A stretch of DNA of 64,000 bases from Palleniella muris. Lineage in GTDB: Bacteria; Bacteroidota; Bacteroidia; Bacteroidales; Bacteroidaceae. The notes under the pieces are model-generated. The model did no database searches and was not told where the DNA came from. It worked only from the letters and a program-made list of their open reading frames with translations. This document shows, one piece after another, positions 53,176 through 62,566 of this stretch (positions within the stretch are counted from its first letter, which is position 1; each line of letters starts with the position of its first letter). Location: positions 1 through 64,000 of the forward strand of contig NZ_SRZC01000017.1 of NCBI RefSeq assembly GCF_004792655.1, given 5' to 3'. The position numbers were made by a program, and so were the translations under genes.

Positions 53176-53376
53176 GACATGAGGAGCAGAGAGGTGTCCC
53201 CAAAAGAATAGGTATTCGTGAATACATGAACTTGAAATGAGGTCTTCTTATATCATAATGTTACCGTATGGATTTGATTCGTTGTGATTATGACGCAAAA
53301 ATACTGCATTTTTCTGACATATCAAAATTTTATCAGAGAAATATGCCGCATCATGCAAAAAGTCTATAATAATATT

Positions 53377-53458
53377 CCTTCACCAGCTGCGGTGAAGGTA
53401 CTCACGCTCGGAAAACTCAAATAAAATTTGGTTTTCTCTCGACTTATTCGTACCTTTG
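53377..53458 (+). promoter_or_regulatory. Promoter of the SDR gene with upstream hairpin
   Basis: TTTG (53427-53430), 20 bp, TACCTTTG (53451-53458), 26 bp before the SDR start codon. Upstream lies a perfect 8-bp inverted repeat CCTTCACC/GGTGAAGG (53377-53384, 53391-53398). The remaining part of the 300-bp gap (53230-53370) shows nothing recognisable. Confidence 0.65.
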
Positions 53459-53484
53459 TCCAAAGTTATGAAAACATTTGGGGC

Positions 53485-54231
53485 ATGAACAGAAAAACAA
53501 ACAGAAAGGCTATAATAATCGGAGCCACTTCCGGCATTGGCATGGAGGTGGCAAAACTGTTAGCACTGCAAGGTTGGGAAATAGGTGTTGCCGGACGACG
53601 CATTGAGCGGTTACGGCGGCTGCAGCAGGAAAACCCTCAGATTATGGCGATAAAGGAAATCGACATCACTAATGAGGACGCACCAAAGAAGTTGGAGGAA
53701 CTTATCGCAGAATTGGGAGGTATGAACCTTTATTTCCACAGTTCTGGCATAGGATACCAAAATGTTGCGCTTGATGCCGACAAGGAAATGGCAATCGTTG
53801 CCACGAATGGTATGGGCTTCACGCGTATGGTGACCGTGGCATTTAACTATTTTGCCGCTCATCCTGAACAAAAAGGACATATCTCCGTGATAAGCAGCAT
53901 CGCCGGAACAAAAGGACTTGGTGCATCCCCTGCCTATTCTTCCACAAAGCGTTTCCAAAGTCATTACATGGAATGTCTCGAGCAACTGGCGCATATCCGT
54001 GGGCTTGACATTGCATTCACCGACATACGTCCGGGCTTTGTCACCACGGAACTTATTGAAGGATGCAACTATCCCATGCTGATGGATGCAACGAAGGTGG
54101 CACGGAAGATTATCTCCGCAATAAAGAAGAAAAAGCACAGCGTAGTAATTGATTGGCGTTACCGCATCCTTGTCTTCCTGTGGCAGCTTGTCCCGGGGTG
54201 GCTGTGGAGGCGATTGAAGATAAAGAGTTGA
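53485..54231 (+). CDS. Short-chain dehydrogenase/reductase
   Basis: 248 aa from ATG 53485; an earlier ATG at 53428 lies inside the promoter and is rejected. Rossmann-fold oxidoreductase using NAD(P): cofactor loop IIIGATSGIGMEVAK, second-strand AGRRIER suggesting NADP preference, catalytic Ser in VISSIAGTKG and the YSSTK form of YxxxK, then RPGFVTTEL. The usual NNAG motif is replaced by HSSGIG. The C-terminus is basic and hydrophobic (ILVFLWQLVPGWLWRRLKIK), suggesting membrane contact. The substrate is unknown; it is transcribed alone. Confidence 0.88.
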   Translation: MNRKTNRKAIIIGATSGIGMEVAKLLALQGWEIGVAGRRIERLRRLQQENPQIMAIKEIDITNEDAPKKLEELIAELGGMNLYFHSSGIGYQNVALDADKEMAIVATNGMGFTRMVTVAFNYFAAHPEQKGHISVISSIAGTKGLGASPAYSSTKRFQSHYMECLEQLAHIRGLDIAFTDIRPGFVTTELIEGCNYPMLMDATKVARKIISAIKKKKHSVVIDWRYRILVFLWQLVPGWLWRRLKIKS

Positions 54232-54285
54232 CGTTATGTTAATAAAAAATGTCCGTAATTTCTTTGTACAATGAAATAAAAAGGC

Positions 54286-54335
54286 TATCTTTGCATAAGA
54301 TAAGCTACACCTCAGCAAACTCTATTGCTTTATCC
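54286..54335 (+). repeat. Shortened copy of the promoter-carrying repeat
   Basis: TATCTTTGC (54286-54294), then ATAAGATAAGCTACACCTCA and GCAAACTCTATTGC, breaking off before the second -7 element. It lies 32 bp before the Rpn-type gene and probably supplies its promoter. Confidence 0.6.
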
Positions 54336-54366
54336 TTTTACAAAAAAATATAATTCTTAGACGCTT

Positions 54367-55341
54367 ATGGCACCATTCGTTGAAGAGGCAAAATACATTA
54401 ATCCGTATACTGATTTCGGTTTTAAATTTCTATTTGGCACAGAATGCAACAAGGAATTTCTCATAGAATTCCTTAACGCACTGCTGCCTATGGATCAAAA
54501 AATACAAGACATTACATACCTTAATCCCGAACAACTTGGCGATACAGCAGCAGAAAGAAAATCAGTCTTTGATGTTTACTGTCACTGCGATGACGGAAGC
54601 TATGTTATTGTGGAGATGCAAAGAGCGCCACAAGTGTTCTTCAAGGACAGGTGTGTCTACTACTCATCCTTCCCTATACGCCACCAAGGAAAGAAAAGTC
54701 AGTGGGACTATAAGCTGTCCGCCGTCTATACAGTCGGTGTGCTTGACTTTAAGTTTGATGACGATGAGGAATACTACCATCATGAAGTGCAACTGGTTGA
54801 CAAGGCTACGGGCGAGGTGTTTTATGACAAACTGACATATGTCTTCCTTGAAATGCCTAAGTTCAAGAAGGAAATCAACGAATGTGAGACTATCATGGAC
54901 AAGTGGCTTTTTGTCCTGAAGAACATGGCACGCCTGCTTGACCGTCCTATAGAACTGCAAGAGCGCGTCTTTGAACGCCTCTTCCGCACGGCAGAGATTG
55001 CCAAGATGTCACACGAAGAACTTTTCAGTTACGAAGAGAGTTTGAAGAACTACCGTGACTGGAGAAGCACTCTTGACAAAGCCGCGGATGAAGGGCATTC
55101 CATAGGACTTGCCATAGGACTTGAGAAGGGATTTGAAAAAGGAAGAGCAGAAGGGCTTGAAAAAGGACGTGAAGAAGGAAGAGCGGAAGGAATTGCAGAA
55201 GGAATGCGCGCCACAGCCATTAGAATGCTGTCATTGGGTCTTGACCATGAAACAATATCAAAAGTATCAAGACTAACAATTGAAGAAATAAAAACATTAG
55301 ACAAACAAACAACAATTATACAAGTTTGCAACAAAGGGTAA
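54367..55341 (+). CDS. Rpn-family recombination-promoting nuclease / PD-(D/E)XK transposase-like protein
   Basis: 324 aa with the family opening INPYTDFGFKFLFGTE and the nuclease core: Asp in SVFDVYCHCDDG and Glu/Gln pair in VIVEMQRAPQ. The C-terminal third has a repeated Glu/Lys/Gly tail (AIGLEKGFEKGRAEGLEKGR cut at 20) typical of these proteins. Rpn proteins are DNases that raise RecA-independent recombination; their C-terminal repeats vary between paralogues. Its promoter seems to come from a repeat copy. A hairpin overlaps its stop codon (55333-55375). Confidence 0.85.
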   Translation: MAPFVEEAKYINPYTDFGFKFLFGTECNKEFLIEFLNALLPMDQKIQDITYLNPEQLGDTAAERKSVFDVYCHCDDGSYVIVEMQRAPQVFFKDRCVYYSSFPIRHQGKKSQWDYKLSAVYTVGVLDFKFDDDEEYYHHEVQLVDKATGEVFYDKLTYVFLEMPKFKKEINECETIMDKWLFVLKNMARLLDRPIELQERVFERLFRTAEIAKMSHEELFSYEESLKNYRDWRSTLDKAADEGHSIGLAIGLEKGFEKGRAEGLEKGREEGRAEGIAEGMRATAIRMLSLGLDHETISKVSRLTIEEIKTLDKQTTIIQVCNKG

Positions 55342-55375
55342 TTATTGGAGGCAGAATCTCTAATAATTATCCTTT
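55333..55375 (+). terminator. Hairpin overlapping the Rpn stop codon and preceding serB
   Basis: AAAGGGTAATTATT (55333-55346) pairs with AATAATTATCCTTT (55362-55375), with 13 of 14 positions matching. There is no strong T run, so it could be an attenuator or processing site rather than a full terminator. The serB start follows 16 bp later. Confidence 0.45.
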
Positions 55376-55391
55376 ATACATCATCTAACCC

Positions 55392-56624
55392 ATGGAACAG
55401 AAAATGAACCAAGAAGAACAAATACTCATAAGAATCACAGGTCAGGACCGTCCCGGACTCACAGCGTCGGTCATGGGAATATTGGCAAAATATGGTGCAC
55501 AAATCCTCGACATCGGACAGGCTGACATCCATAGCACACTGTCACTCGGAATCCTTATCAGGACTGATGAGACACTTTCCGGACAGGTGATGAAGGAACT
55601 GCTCTTCAAGGCAACAGAACTGAACGTGAACATCAGATTCTCACCTGTCACCGATGAGGAATATGAGGATTGGGTAGGCAGACAGGGAAAGAACCGATAC
55701 ATCCTCACACTTGTCGGCAGACAGCTCACAGCACGACAGATAGAGGCCGCTGCAAAAGTAATTGCCGGACAAGGGCTGAACATAGACTCTATACTGCGCC
55801 TTTCGGGACGTGTGAGCATGAAAACACCATGCAAGAACTCTCGTGCCTGCATAGAGTTCTCACTCCGCGGCACACCAAAAGACCGTTCTGCCATGCAAGG
55901 CGAACTGATGCAACTCTCAGCAGACATGGAAATAGACTTCTCCTTCCAGCATGATGACATGTACCGCCGAATGCGCCGACTGATATGCTTCGACATGGAC
56001 TCCACTCTCATACAGACAGAGTGCATCGATGAACTTGCAGCGCGTGCAGGCGTTGGCGACAAAGTAAAGGAAATCACCGAGCGTGCCATGCGTGGCGAGA
56101 TAGACTTCAAAGAGAGTTTCACCGAGCGTGTGGCTCTGCTCAAAGGTCTTGACGCATCAGTGATGCAGGATATTGCCGACAACCTCCCTATTACAGAAGG
56201 TGTGGACCGCCTTATGTCTGTCCTGAAGCGTTGTGGCTACAAGATTGCCATACTCAGCGGAGGATTCACATTCTTCGGGGAACATCTGCAAAGACGCTAT
56301 GGCATCGACTATGTCTATGCCAACGAACTTGAAATCGGCAGTGACGGAAAACTCACAGGCCGTTATGTCGGCGAGATTGTCGACGGTCATCGCAAAGCAG
56401 AGCTTCTGCGCCTTATAGCACAGGTGGAAAAGGTGAACATCGCACAGACCATCGCTGTCGGCGACGGAGCCAACGACCTTCCGATGCTCAGTGAGGCAGG
56501 TCTCGGCATTGCTTTCCATGCCAAGCCGCGTGTTGTGGCAAACGCAAAACAGAGCATCAACACCATAGGCATCGATGGCGTGCTCTATTTCCTCGGATTC
56601 AAAGACAGCTATCTGGGTGAATAA
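55392..56624 (+). CDS. serB: Phosphoserine phosphatase with N-terminal ACT domains
   Basis: 410-aa cytoplasmic enzyme catalysing the last step of serine synthesis, O-phospho-L-serine to L-serine. Two ACT-type regulatory domains (about 10-85, RITGQDRPGLTASVMGILAK; about 95-180) precede a HAD-fold phosphatase with nucleophile motif CFDMDST (near 201), the cap-domain stretch DELAARAGVGDKVKEITERA, motif II ILSGGFTFF, Lys in the helix after DGHRKAE and motif IV VGDGANDLPML. The long, ACT-bearing form is usual in Bacteroidetes. It ends at a strong bidirectional terminator. Confidence 0.95.
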   Translation: MEQKMNQEEQILIRITGQDRPGLTASVMGILAKYGAQILDIGQADIHSTLSLGILIRTDETLSGQVMKELLFKATELNVNIRFSPVTDEEYEDWVGRQGKNRYILTLVGRQLTARQIEAAAKVIAGQGLNIDSILRLSGRVSMKTPCKNSRACIEFSLRGTPKDRSAMQGELMQLSADMEIDFSFQHDDMYRRMRRLICFDMDSTLIQTECIDELAARAGVGDKVKEITERAMRGEIDFKESFTERVALLKGLDASVMQDIADNLPITEGVDRLMSVLKRCGYKIAILSGGFTFFGEHLQRRYGIDYVYANELEIGSDGKLTGRYVGEIVDGHRKAELLRLIAQVEKVNIAQTIAVGDGANDLPMLSEAGLGIAFHAKPRVVANAKQSINTIGIDGVLYFLGFKDSYLGE

Positions 56625-56688
56625 TACTTGTTGCCGGAAACAAACAACATTTCCGGTCGACTCTCACACCTAAATTTATTACAATATG

Positions 56689-56733
56689 AATCAGGGTGTA
56701 CCGTTGATGAAATAATCACGGTACACCCTGATT
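56689..56733. terminator. Bidirectional terminator between serB and the T9SS-type operon
   Basis: Perfect 15-bp stem, AATCAGGGTGTACCG (56689-56703) with CGGTACACCCTGATT (56719-56733), and a 15-nt loop. T-rich sequence follows on the plus side and AT-rich sequence on the minus side. It separates two converging genes. Confidence 0.85.
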
Positions 56734-56753
56734 TCATTTATTGTCAATCACTA

Positions 56754-58721
56754 TTACTTTACAATTTCCTTGACAATGCTTCCGTCAGAGAACTTGATAA
56801 TGTTCAAACCTTTCTTTGGAGATGTCAGACGGCTACCGTCAGCACTGTAGCGCGCCACTTCCTTGACATCAGCACTGTTTCCTGCAATGTTCTCAATGCC
56901 TGTAGTAGTGGCATCCTTAACAGCAGCAGTCTCTGTGTTTGTCACCCACAGTTTGTCATAGAGATTCTCATTGGCAGGCTTACGGCTTATGAATGCCACA
57001 ATGTGCATTTTATCCTTGTCCCATGTGCTGTTGAGAGTGGTACTGTAAGTTTTCTCATACTTGCCACCGTTCATCTGAATATCATCACCATAAGGATGAG
57101 TCAAGACCTTGCGCAGTACGTTGTCATGAGTAAAGTTGGTAATCCACCTGCCCTGATTGAGCTGCTTTGAAACAAGACCATCCTCTGTAAGATAAACAGT
57201 CAGAGCAGCATTGTTGCCAACAAACTGTGTGAATGTTTCAAGAGTCTCTCCCGATACTGTTATGTCAAGCTTACGTGTTGCCTCATCGTATTTTGCATCA
57301 AGTTTGATCGAAGCAAGCGCAGGAATCTCATTTGTGTAGTCAATAATAGAACTGAGATATTCCACAGCATAGTCGGTATAACTTGGGTCAAAACCAAGAC
57401 CTATCGCCAAAGCGTCTTCTCCCGGCAGAAGCACACGGTTGAAAGAAGCACTTGGGAAGCCCATTGTCTGGAATCCGGCAATATAGCCGCCTTCCGTTAT
57501 AGTGTACATGTCTTTTTGCTGGTCACTCATGTCTCCGTGTACGGAAACCCATGCTATGTCGTTACGTGTGGTGACAAGTTTCTCAAGAACATTGATACCA
57601 AGTGGACAGTATGTACAATACTGTGATGTGAAGTGCTCCACAAGCTGTTTTTGGCGTGGCAGGCTCTCTACATACACATTGAATGGCACAGCAACTGTAT
57701 TTCCTGTTGTTACAGCCTCACCATTAATTTCTTTAACATAAAGTGAGACATTATGCTCTCCAACTGTTGCGTCGGCAGGAATGTCCAGCATTCCCTCGAA
57801 AGACATGGCACCGCCTTCGAAAGCCGGATTGGCATTTGGGATTATCTCAACTTCCTTGCCGTCAAGAGCAACTCCCAAAGTGAAACTTGCCGGAAGTTCT
57901 TTGCCTTCGCTAAATATGGTGGCTGTGTAAGAAAGCTGCTTGCCAGGCTTGACAAACGGTACAGAATACATATTGCCAAGCTGAAGATCATAAAGCGGGA
58001 AGCCTCCCTCTTTCTCGACTATACACTGCACACTGAGATTACCATAGCTCTCAGCACCTATGTCATACCAGCCTGTTCCCTGACCCAAGTTGCCATATAC
58101 GAATGTCGACTGGATTGCAGTTCCGGCAGGCACGAAAGACAATGGGAAACAGGCATCATCATAATACTGTCCGTTATTGGTGTTGACCTGAGTGTACTCA
58201 AATCCGACAAAGTACGCCTCCACTCCCTTCGCATCAATGGCATAAGGAGTTGTCAGCTCAACAGTGTTCCAGCCTGCCACAGTAGTCTCCACATCCTGAG
58301 AAACAAGAGCAGCACCCACACTACCGTCCGGATAGTACGGATAGATGAACACACGTGAAGCACCTACCGGACAGCAAAGACCGAAACGGATGCTCTTAAT
58401 CGTTGCACCGTTGAACTTGCTGCCTTCTGTGATTGGCAGATATGTTGCCGCGATCAATTTTCCCGGATACCTTGGAAGTCCTATACCCGCTGTTGCAATG
58501 TCATCTGTGGCATAGTTTCCGTATATCATCTCGTTGTCAGCAAGCTGAACCTTTTTCGGAGCTTTCTTCTTGCCGGGCATCTCGGCTTTCATCGCCACTC
58601 CTTTTTGTCTCTCGACGATTCCGACTTCAGCCTTCATAGCCTTGAATCCGGAAACCTTCTGCGCGCTTACACCGCCTGCCATAAGCAGGACTGCAGCCAA
58701 TGCAAGTAAAGTTTTTCTCAT
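56754..58721 (-). CDS. T9SS-sorted Omp28-type thioredoxin-fold surface protein
   Basis: 655 aa with signal peptide MRKTLLALAAVLLMAGGVSA. The N-terminal half is beta-rich (IYGNYATDDIATAGIG, FYPYYPDG-like stretches). The centre holds an Omp28-related thioredoxin-like fold with CxxC in QYCTYCPLGINVLEKL. The C-terminus ARYSADGSRL...KGLNIIKFSDGSIVKEIVK is a T9SS sorting tail, so it is predicted to be carried across the outer membrane and anchored or released. Start at 58721 is preferred over the ATG two codons upstream. Last gene of the minus-strand operon. The redox or binding role is not known. Confidence 0.8.
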   Translation of the reverse strand: MRKTLLALAAVLLMAGGVSAQKVSGFKAMKAEVGIVERQKGVAMKAEMPGKKKAPKKVQLADNEMIYGNYATDDIATAGIGLPRYPGKLIAATYLPITEGSKFNGATIKSIRFGLCCPVGASRVFIYPYYPDGSVGAALVSQDVETTVAGWNTVELTTPYAIDAKGVEAYFVGFEYTQVNTNNGQYYDDACFPLSFVPAGTAIQSTFVYGNLGQGTGWYDIGAESYGNLSVQCIVEKEGGFPLYDLQLGNMYSVPFVKPGKQLSYTATIFSEGKELPASFTLGVALDGKEVEIIPNANPAFEGGAMSFEGMLDIPADATVGEHNVSLYVKEINGEAVTTGNTVAVPFNVYVESLPRQKQLVEHFTSQYCTYCPLGINVLEKLVTTRNDIAWVSVHGDMSDQQKDMYTITEGGYIAGFQTMGFPSASFNRVLLPGEDALAIGLGFDPSYTDYAVEYLSSIIDYTNEIPALASIKLDAKYDEATRKLDITVSGETLETFTQFVGNNAALTVYLTEDGLVSKQLNQGRWITNFTHDNVLRKVLTHPYGDDIQMNGGKYEKTYSTTLNSTWDKDKMHIVAFISRKPANENLYDKLWVTNTETAAVKDATTTGIENIAGNSADVKEVARYSADGSRLTSPKKGLNIIKFSDGSIVKEIVK

Positions 58722-58770
58722 GGTCATTTCCTTTCTTTTATAAAATTAATGGATTAGTATATATCAGCAT

Positions 58771-59475
58771 TTATTTCACAACCTTTTTCATGCCGACACG
58801 CTTGCCGTCCTTCACAGCCTCCAGCAAGTATGTTCCTGAAGCAAGACCCTGCACAACGGTCTTGTCAGCACCCTTGACAACAGTCTTTCCTGTGATGTCG
58901 TATACATTAAAAGACGCAGTTCCGTCAGCTGCAACACCACTGATAGCGGTATTGTCACCATAGATGCAGTTAACAGTCACCTCAGGACCATAAGCCTTGA
59001 AAGCATACTTGAAGTTCGGGAAATTTCCGCTTCTTGTCATGACTTTGAGCTTAACAGCGATGGTGGCGGTACCGTACTTTCCCTCTCCTGCCGGAATCCA
59101 CTCTGTCGCGAGTTCCTTTTTAGCATTTGCCGCAATATTGCCGTTACCTGTTGTAAATGATCCTGTCACACCGGAGACACACTCCTGTGGGAAGCAAACC
59201 TGAAAACTGCCGTTTGGAAGGTTCTTTACAGATACTTCCGCAGCTAAATAAGCCTCAGCATTGGTTGTATTCTCCACCGACAGACCTGTGGAAATAAAGA
59301 ACCCTTCACCAAATGGGTCTTCTGTGATTTCGGAAACATTGATTGTGCCTCCATTCGCAACCGGATTTCCGTTTGCATCCACAAAGCGGAAAGTGTTGTC
59401 AACCTCCTGTGCCTGCATGCCTGCTGCCATGACAGACAAGAGCACTGTAATAACGAATTTCAGTTTCTTTCTCAT
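58771..59475 (-). CDS. Small T9SS-sorted exported protein
   Basis: 234 aa: signal peptide MRKKLKFVITVLLSVMAAGMQAQ, one beta-sandwich domain (FRFVDANGNPVANGG, LSVENTTNAEAYLAAEV) with two Cys (QVCFPQECVSG) and a T9SS sorting tail (FNVYDITGKTVV, LASGTYLLEAVKDGKRVGMK). Gaps of 49 bp downstream and 11 bp upstream place it in the same operon as the Omp28-type genes. It may be a partner or substrate of the thioredoxin-fold proteins beside it; no enzyme motif is visible. Confidence 0.75.
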   Translation of the reverse strand: MRKKLKFVITVLLSVMAAGMQAQEVDNTFRFVDANGNPVANGGTINVSEITEDPFGEGFFISTGLSVENTTNAEAYLAAEVSVKNLPNGSFQVCFPQECVSGVTGSFTTGNGNIAANAKKELATEWIPAGEGKYGTATIAVKLKVMTRSGNFPNFKYAFKAYGPEVTVNCIYGDNTAISGVAADGTASFNVYDITGKTVVKGADKTVVQGLASGTYLLEAVKDGKRVGMKKVVK

Positions 59476-59486
59476 TATTGTTTTGA

Positions 59487-60302
59487 TTATTCAGCCGGCT
59501 GTTCCGGCTCATTGTTTATCAGTTTTGTTTTCGTAACCTGCTGCACGCCGTTATCATTATAGATAAAAGCTACCACAGCCATATTCTCTGGTTTCCATGA
59601 GCTGTCTATCGTTGCTGTCCTGCTGACACTGCGCACCTCGCCTTCTGCAAGATTGAACTCTTCACCCCATGTGCTGTTCACAGCCATGCGGAACACATGG
59701 TTATGGACATAGGATGCATTTGCAGAGCCGTCAGGCATAAGCTGCATGGCAACGATGCCGTCCTCCACAAGCCATATCTGCAGTTTTCCGTCAACCTTCT
59801 CCGCACCAAACGCACTGACATCAACAGTGAGCTCACGCGATGTCTCAGCATACGAGCAAGCGGCTTCGATAGAAACAATCGAAGTCTGCTGTATCTGCTC
59901 ATATACAGCCGTCTGCCACTGGTCACTTGTATATGTGCCGCCGACACGTCCGACACGCCCTGCCGGCAGTGATGGCGAACCTGCAGCAGCATAGTACTCA
60001 TCGCCTGTGGCTGTGCGCAGACCTGTCACCTTACCATTGGAGTTCACTGCCAGCGGACCGCCATGTATTCCAACGGCAATGACATTATCCTCGCCATACT
60101 GCTCCTGCAACTGTGCTATAACATCTGCCGCATTAGGACAGTTGATGCACCGCTGTCCCGTGAAATCTTCAAGAAGGACACATCGCTTGACCTCTGCCGG
60201 CTTTACATATATCAGTCTGTCATTCTCACCCACCGTGTCGCAAGACACAACGGAGAAGCAGACAGCACAGAACATTGCATATAATATATTCTTCATTTTC
60301 AT
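59487..60302 (-). CDS. Omp28-type outer-membrane lipoprotein with CxxC motif
   Basis: 271 aa. Lipoprotein signal with lipobox CFSVVSCDT, then an Omp28/thioredoxin-like fold whose redox-like motif is RCINCPNAAD in VLLEDFTGQRCINC. A second beta domain follows (KLQIWLVEDGIVAMQ). Omp28 of Porphyromonas gingivalis is a surface lipoprotein. It lies 6 bp after the barrel gene and 11 bp before the small T9SS-sorted gene. The start could be two codons later (MKNILYAM). Confidence 0.8.
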   Translation of the reverse strand: MKMKNILYAMFCAVCFSVVSCDTVGENDRLIYVKPAEVKRCVLLEDFTGQRCINCPNAADVIAQLQEQYGEDNVIAVGIHGGPLAVNSNGKVTGLRTATGDEYYAAAGSPSLPAGRVGRVGGTYTSDQWQTAVYEQIQQTSIVSIEAACSYAETSRELTVDVSAFGAEKVDGKLQIWLVEDGIVAMQLMPDGSANASYVHNHVFRMAVNSTWGEEFNLAEGEVRSVSRTATIDSSWKPENMAVVAFIYNDNGVQQVTKTKLINNEPEQPAE

Positions 60303-60308
60303 CGCTTA

Positions 60309-61955
60309 TCAGAAGTTATAGTTGTAGGAAATGGTGACACCCCTGCTTGCCGGGACATAACGGCATACTCCTCCCGAGCAGTTGAAGCCTTCACGCGTAC
60401 GCCCGTAACCTAACTGTATGCGGTGTGAGTTCTTGTTGAAGGTTAGCGAGCCTTGGTAGTAATGGATGTTTGTCTCCCCACAGTTATACTCGTCAGAGAC
60501 ACTTATCATCCAGTTTGGCAGCAGCGACAATTCCAGCAGACCGAACATCCAGTCGCCAAGGTCTTCAGCAGTACTCAGGTATTGCGCCTCGGCACGCAAC
60601 GTCATCTTCTTGTTTATCTTGTACTTTCCCTCTGCCACAAAGATGTCGGAATGAATCATGCCTCCTTCACCCTCTACCGCTGTCTTGTTGTAGAACTGGT
60701 TCATGTACATGAGATTGAGCGTGAACGCACGTGAGAGTTTCTTCTCTATCTGCATGTTCAAGTCCTGATAGTAAGTGTCAGAGCCCCATTTCCAGAACGA
60801 CGACTCATATCCGTCACTGCCTGCAGCTCCTGTGCCGCTGACAGTGCGGTTGATAGAGCGGATGTACGAGAAGTTGAGCTTCACGTTAGTTCCGTACTTG
60901 CCGCCTAACAGTGTCTTGCGCTTGAACTTGTAGCCCATTGTCGCCTGATACGCCCATTCACCATTCGGACGCGTGGCATAAGGATAGAGTGCTGCAAGAG
61001 CGTAGGTGTGGTCCATGGCAAAGGCCGGAAGATGGTTGATGGTCGATGACAGTCCGTGCTCTGAGCGCGTACTGTTGAAAGACATATTGTCACTGCGCTT
61101 TGCCTGCAACAGCAGGCTCATGCCACTCTTCGAATAAGACGCGGAGAGCATCGCTACATGGCCGTTACGGTATATATAGCCGTTATCGAACGTAGGGTCC
61201 TGCGACTTCTGAGCATACTCGGCAAGCAGGCGCAGACCGCCATGCTGCAGCATTGCTCTTACGTCAAAGGCATTGACGTTGCGCGGAAGGTTGAGCTTAT
61301 GGGTCGCGTCAACCATAATGTCGTCCTTGCCCTCGTGCTTGTTCACAAACGATGCTCCAAGCATAAGGTATGTGGACTTGTCACGCAACGGCTTTATCCA
61401 CTCGTCCAGATTAATCTCCACATCACCTCCGGAGACAAGAGCGTCATTGTAGCTCCAGTAGTTGCGCTGGACTCCGGTCAGAGCTTTCAGGGTCACGCCA
61501 CGAAGAGGCCTGACCACTGCCCTCCCGCCTAAGAGCGAGTTGTCTATGCCAAGACTGCGCTCCTCGTAGGTACGGAGAATGAATCCTGAACCGAACTGCT
61601 CATAGAAATTGCCCAATGTCAGTTCAAAGTTTTCTGTATGCAGCTTCGCATAGATGTTGCCAAGTCCCCAACCCTTGAAATCCGGCTCGAATCCCGGCAG
61701 CGGATGCTCCAGATACTCAAGCCTCAGCCCTGCATCGACATACTTGCTCTGCAGGTTCACATCGGCATAAGTGTTGGTAAGCAGGTCACCTTCATACTTG
61801 CTGGTGCCTATCTTCTCGTCATCCTGAGGTATAAGGATATCGCTCTGTATGCTTCCCGTGACAATAACCTTCTTGTCACGGTTCTCCTGCGCCATGGATG
61901 CAACCGAGAAGCATACGGCAGCAATGAGTAATATGCTTCTTGTGTACAGTCTCAT
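60309..61955 (-). CDS. DUF6029-type outer-membrane barrel protein
   Basis: 548 aa from ATG 61955 (signal peptide MRLYTRSILLIAAVCF ending VASMAQ); the frame opens 11 codons earlier. The body alternates short loops with aromatic-capped beta strands (FELTLGNFYEQFGSGFILRT, MSLLLQAKRSDNMSFN, LNLMYMNQFYN) and ends GVTISYNYNF, with the C-terminal Phe usual for outer-membrane barrels. It matches the uncharacterised DUF6029 family by recall. Its neighbours are a TlpA thioredoxin before it and an Omp28 lipoprotein after it, an arrangement I recall from other Bacteroidales. Function unknown. Confidence 0.7.
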   Translation of the reverse strand: MRLYTRSILLIAAVCFSVASMAQENRDKKVIVTGSIQSDILIPQDDEKIGTSKYEGDLLTNTYADVNLQSKYVDAGLRLEYLEHPLPGFEPDFKGWGLGNIYAKLHTENFELTLGNFYEQFGSGFILRTYEERSLGIDNSLLGGRAVVRPLRGVTLKALTGVQRNYWSYNDALVSGGDVEINLDEWIKPLRDKSTYLMLGASFVNKHEGKDDIMVDATHKLNLPRNVNAFDVRAMLQHGGLRLLAEYAQKSQDPTFDNGYIYRNGHVAMLSASYSKSGMSLLLQAKRSDNMSFNSTRSEHGLSSTINHLPAFAMDHTYALAALYPYATRPNGEWAYQATMGYKFKRKTLLGGKYGTNVKLNFSYIRSINRTVSGTGAAGSDGYESSFWKWGSDTYYQDLNMQIEKKLSRAFTLNLMYMNQFYNKTAVEGEGGMIHSDIFVAEGKYKINKKMTLRAEAQYLSTAEDLGDWMFGLLELSLLPNWMISVSDEYNCGETNIHYYQGSLTFNKNSHRIQLGYGRTREGFNCSGGVCRYVPASRGVTISYNYNF

Positions 61956-61984
61956 CAGTATTGTTTTTCTGTGTTTCAGGGTTC

Positions 61985-62476
61985 TCATTTGCCTACAAGC
62001 TCCCTCACCTTCTCAATGAGTTCAGCCTCTGCACCGTCCGTGTAGCCGTTATGCTTGTACACTATATTGCCCTTGCCGTCCACTATCAGTGTGTATGGAA
62101 TCATCTGTATTCCAAGCGCACGCTTCAAGTCGCCGTTAGGGTCAAGCAGCACTTCGTAGGGCCATCCGTTCTCATCCACAAGAGGCTTTACCTTATGAAT
62201 GTTCTGTGCCTGGTCGATGGAGACGGCAATGAGCTTCACACCGGTCTCCTCCTGCCATTCCTCATACACTTCGTTGATGGCTTTCAGCTCACGGTTGCAT
62301 GGCTTGCACCATGTGGCGAAGAAGTCAATGATAAACGGCTTGCCGTTGTTTGACAGAGTGTCTGTCCTGACAGTCTTTCCGTCCATGCTTTTCAAGGTTA
62401 CGGCAGGGAGCTGGGCAGCCACTTCGCCAATCATGCCTGCCAATAGCAAAACTGTTGCGAGAATAATTCTTTTCAT
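61985..62476 (-). CDS. TlpA/ResA-type periplasmic thioredoxin
   Basis: 163 aa from ATG 62476 (MKRIILATVLLLAGMIGEVA), chosen for the signal peptide; a longer frame starts at 62524. Single thioredoxin fold with redox motif CKPC in IIDFFATWCKPCNRELKAIN and cis-Pro segment GIQMIPYTLIVDGKG. It would pass electrons to exported proteins, probably including the CxxC-bearing Omp28-type products of the same operon (inference). It ends 29 bp before the barrel gene. Confidence 0.88.
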   Translation of the reverse strand: MKRIILATVLLLAGMIGEVAAQLPAVTLKSMDGKTVRTDTLSNNGKPFIIDFFATWCKPCNRELKAINEVYEEWQEETGVKLIAVSIDQAQNIHKVKPLVDENGWPYEVLLDPNGDLKRALGIQMIPYTLIVDGKGNIVYKHNGYTDGAEAELIEKVRELVGK

Positions 62477-62566
62477 CATGCTTTCGTTAAAAGAAACATC
62501 CACAGGCGGCATGTATTGCAGCATGCCGCCTGCGTGTTTGTCCGTCAGAATAATAAGATTATTTTT

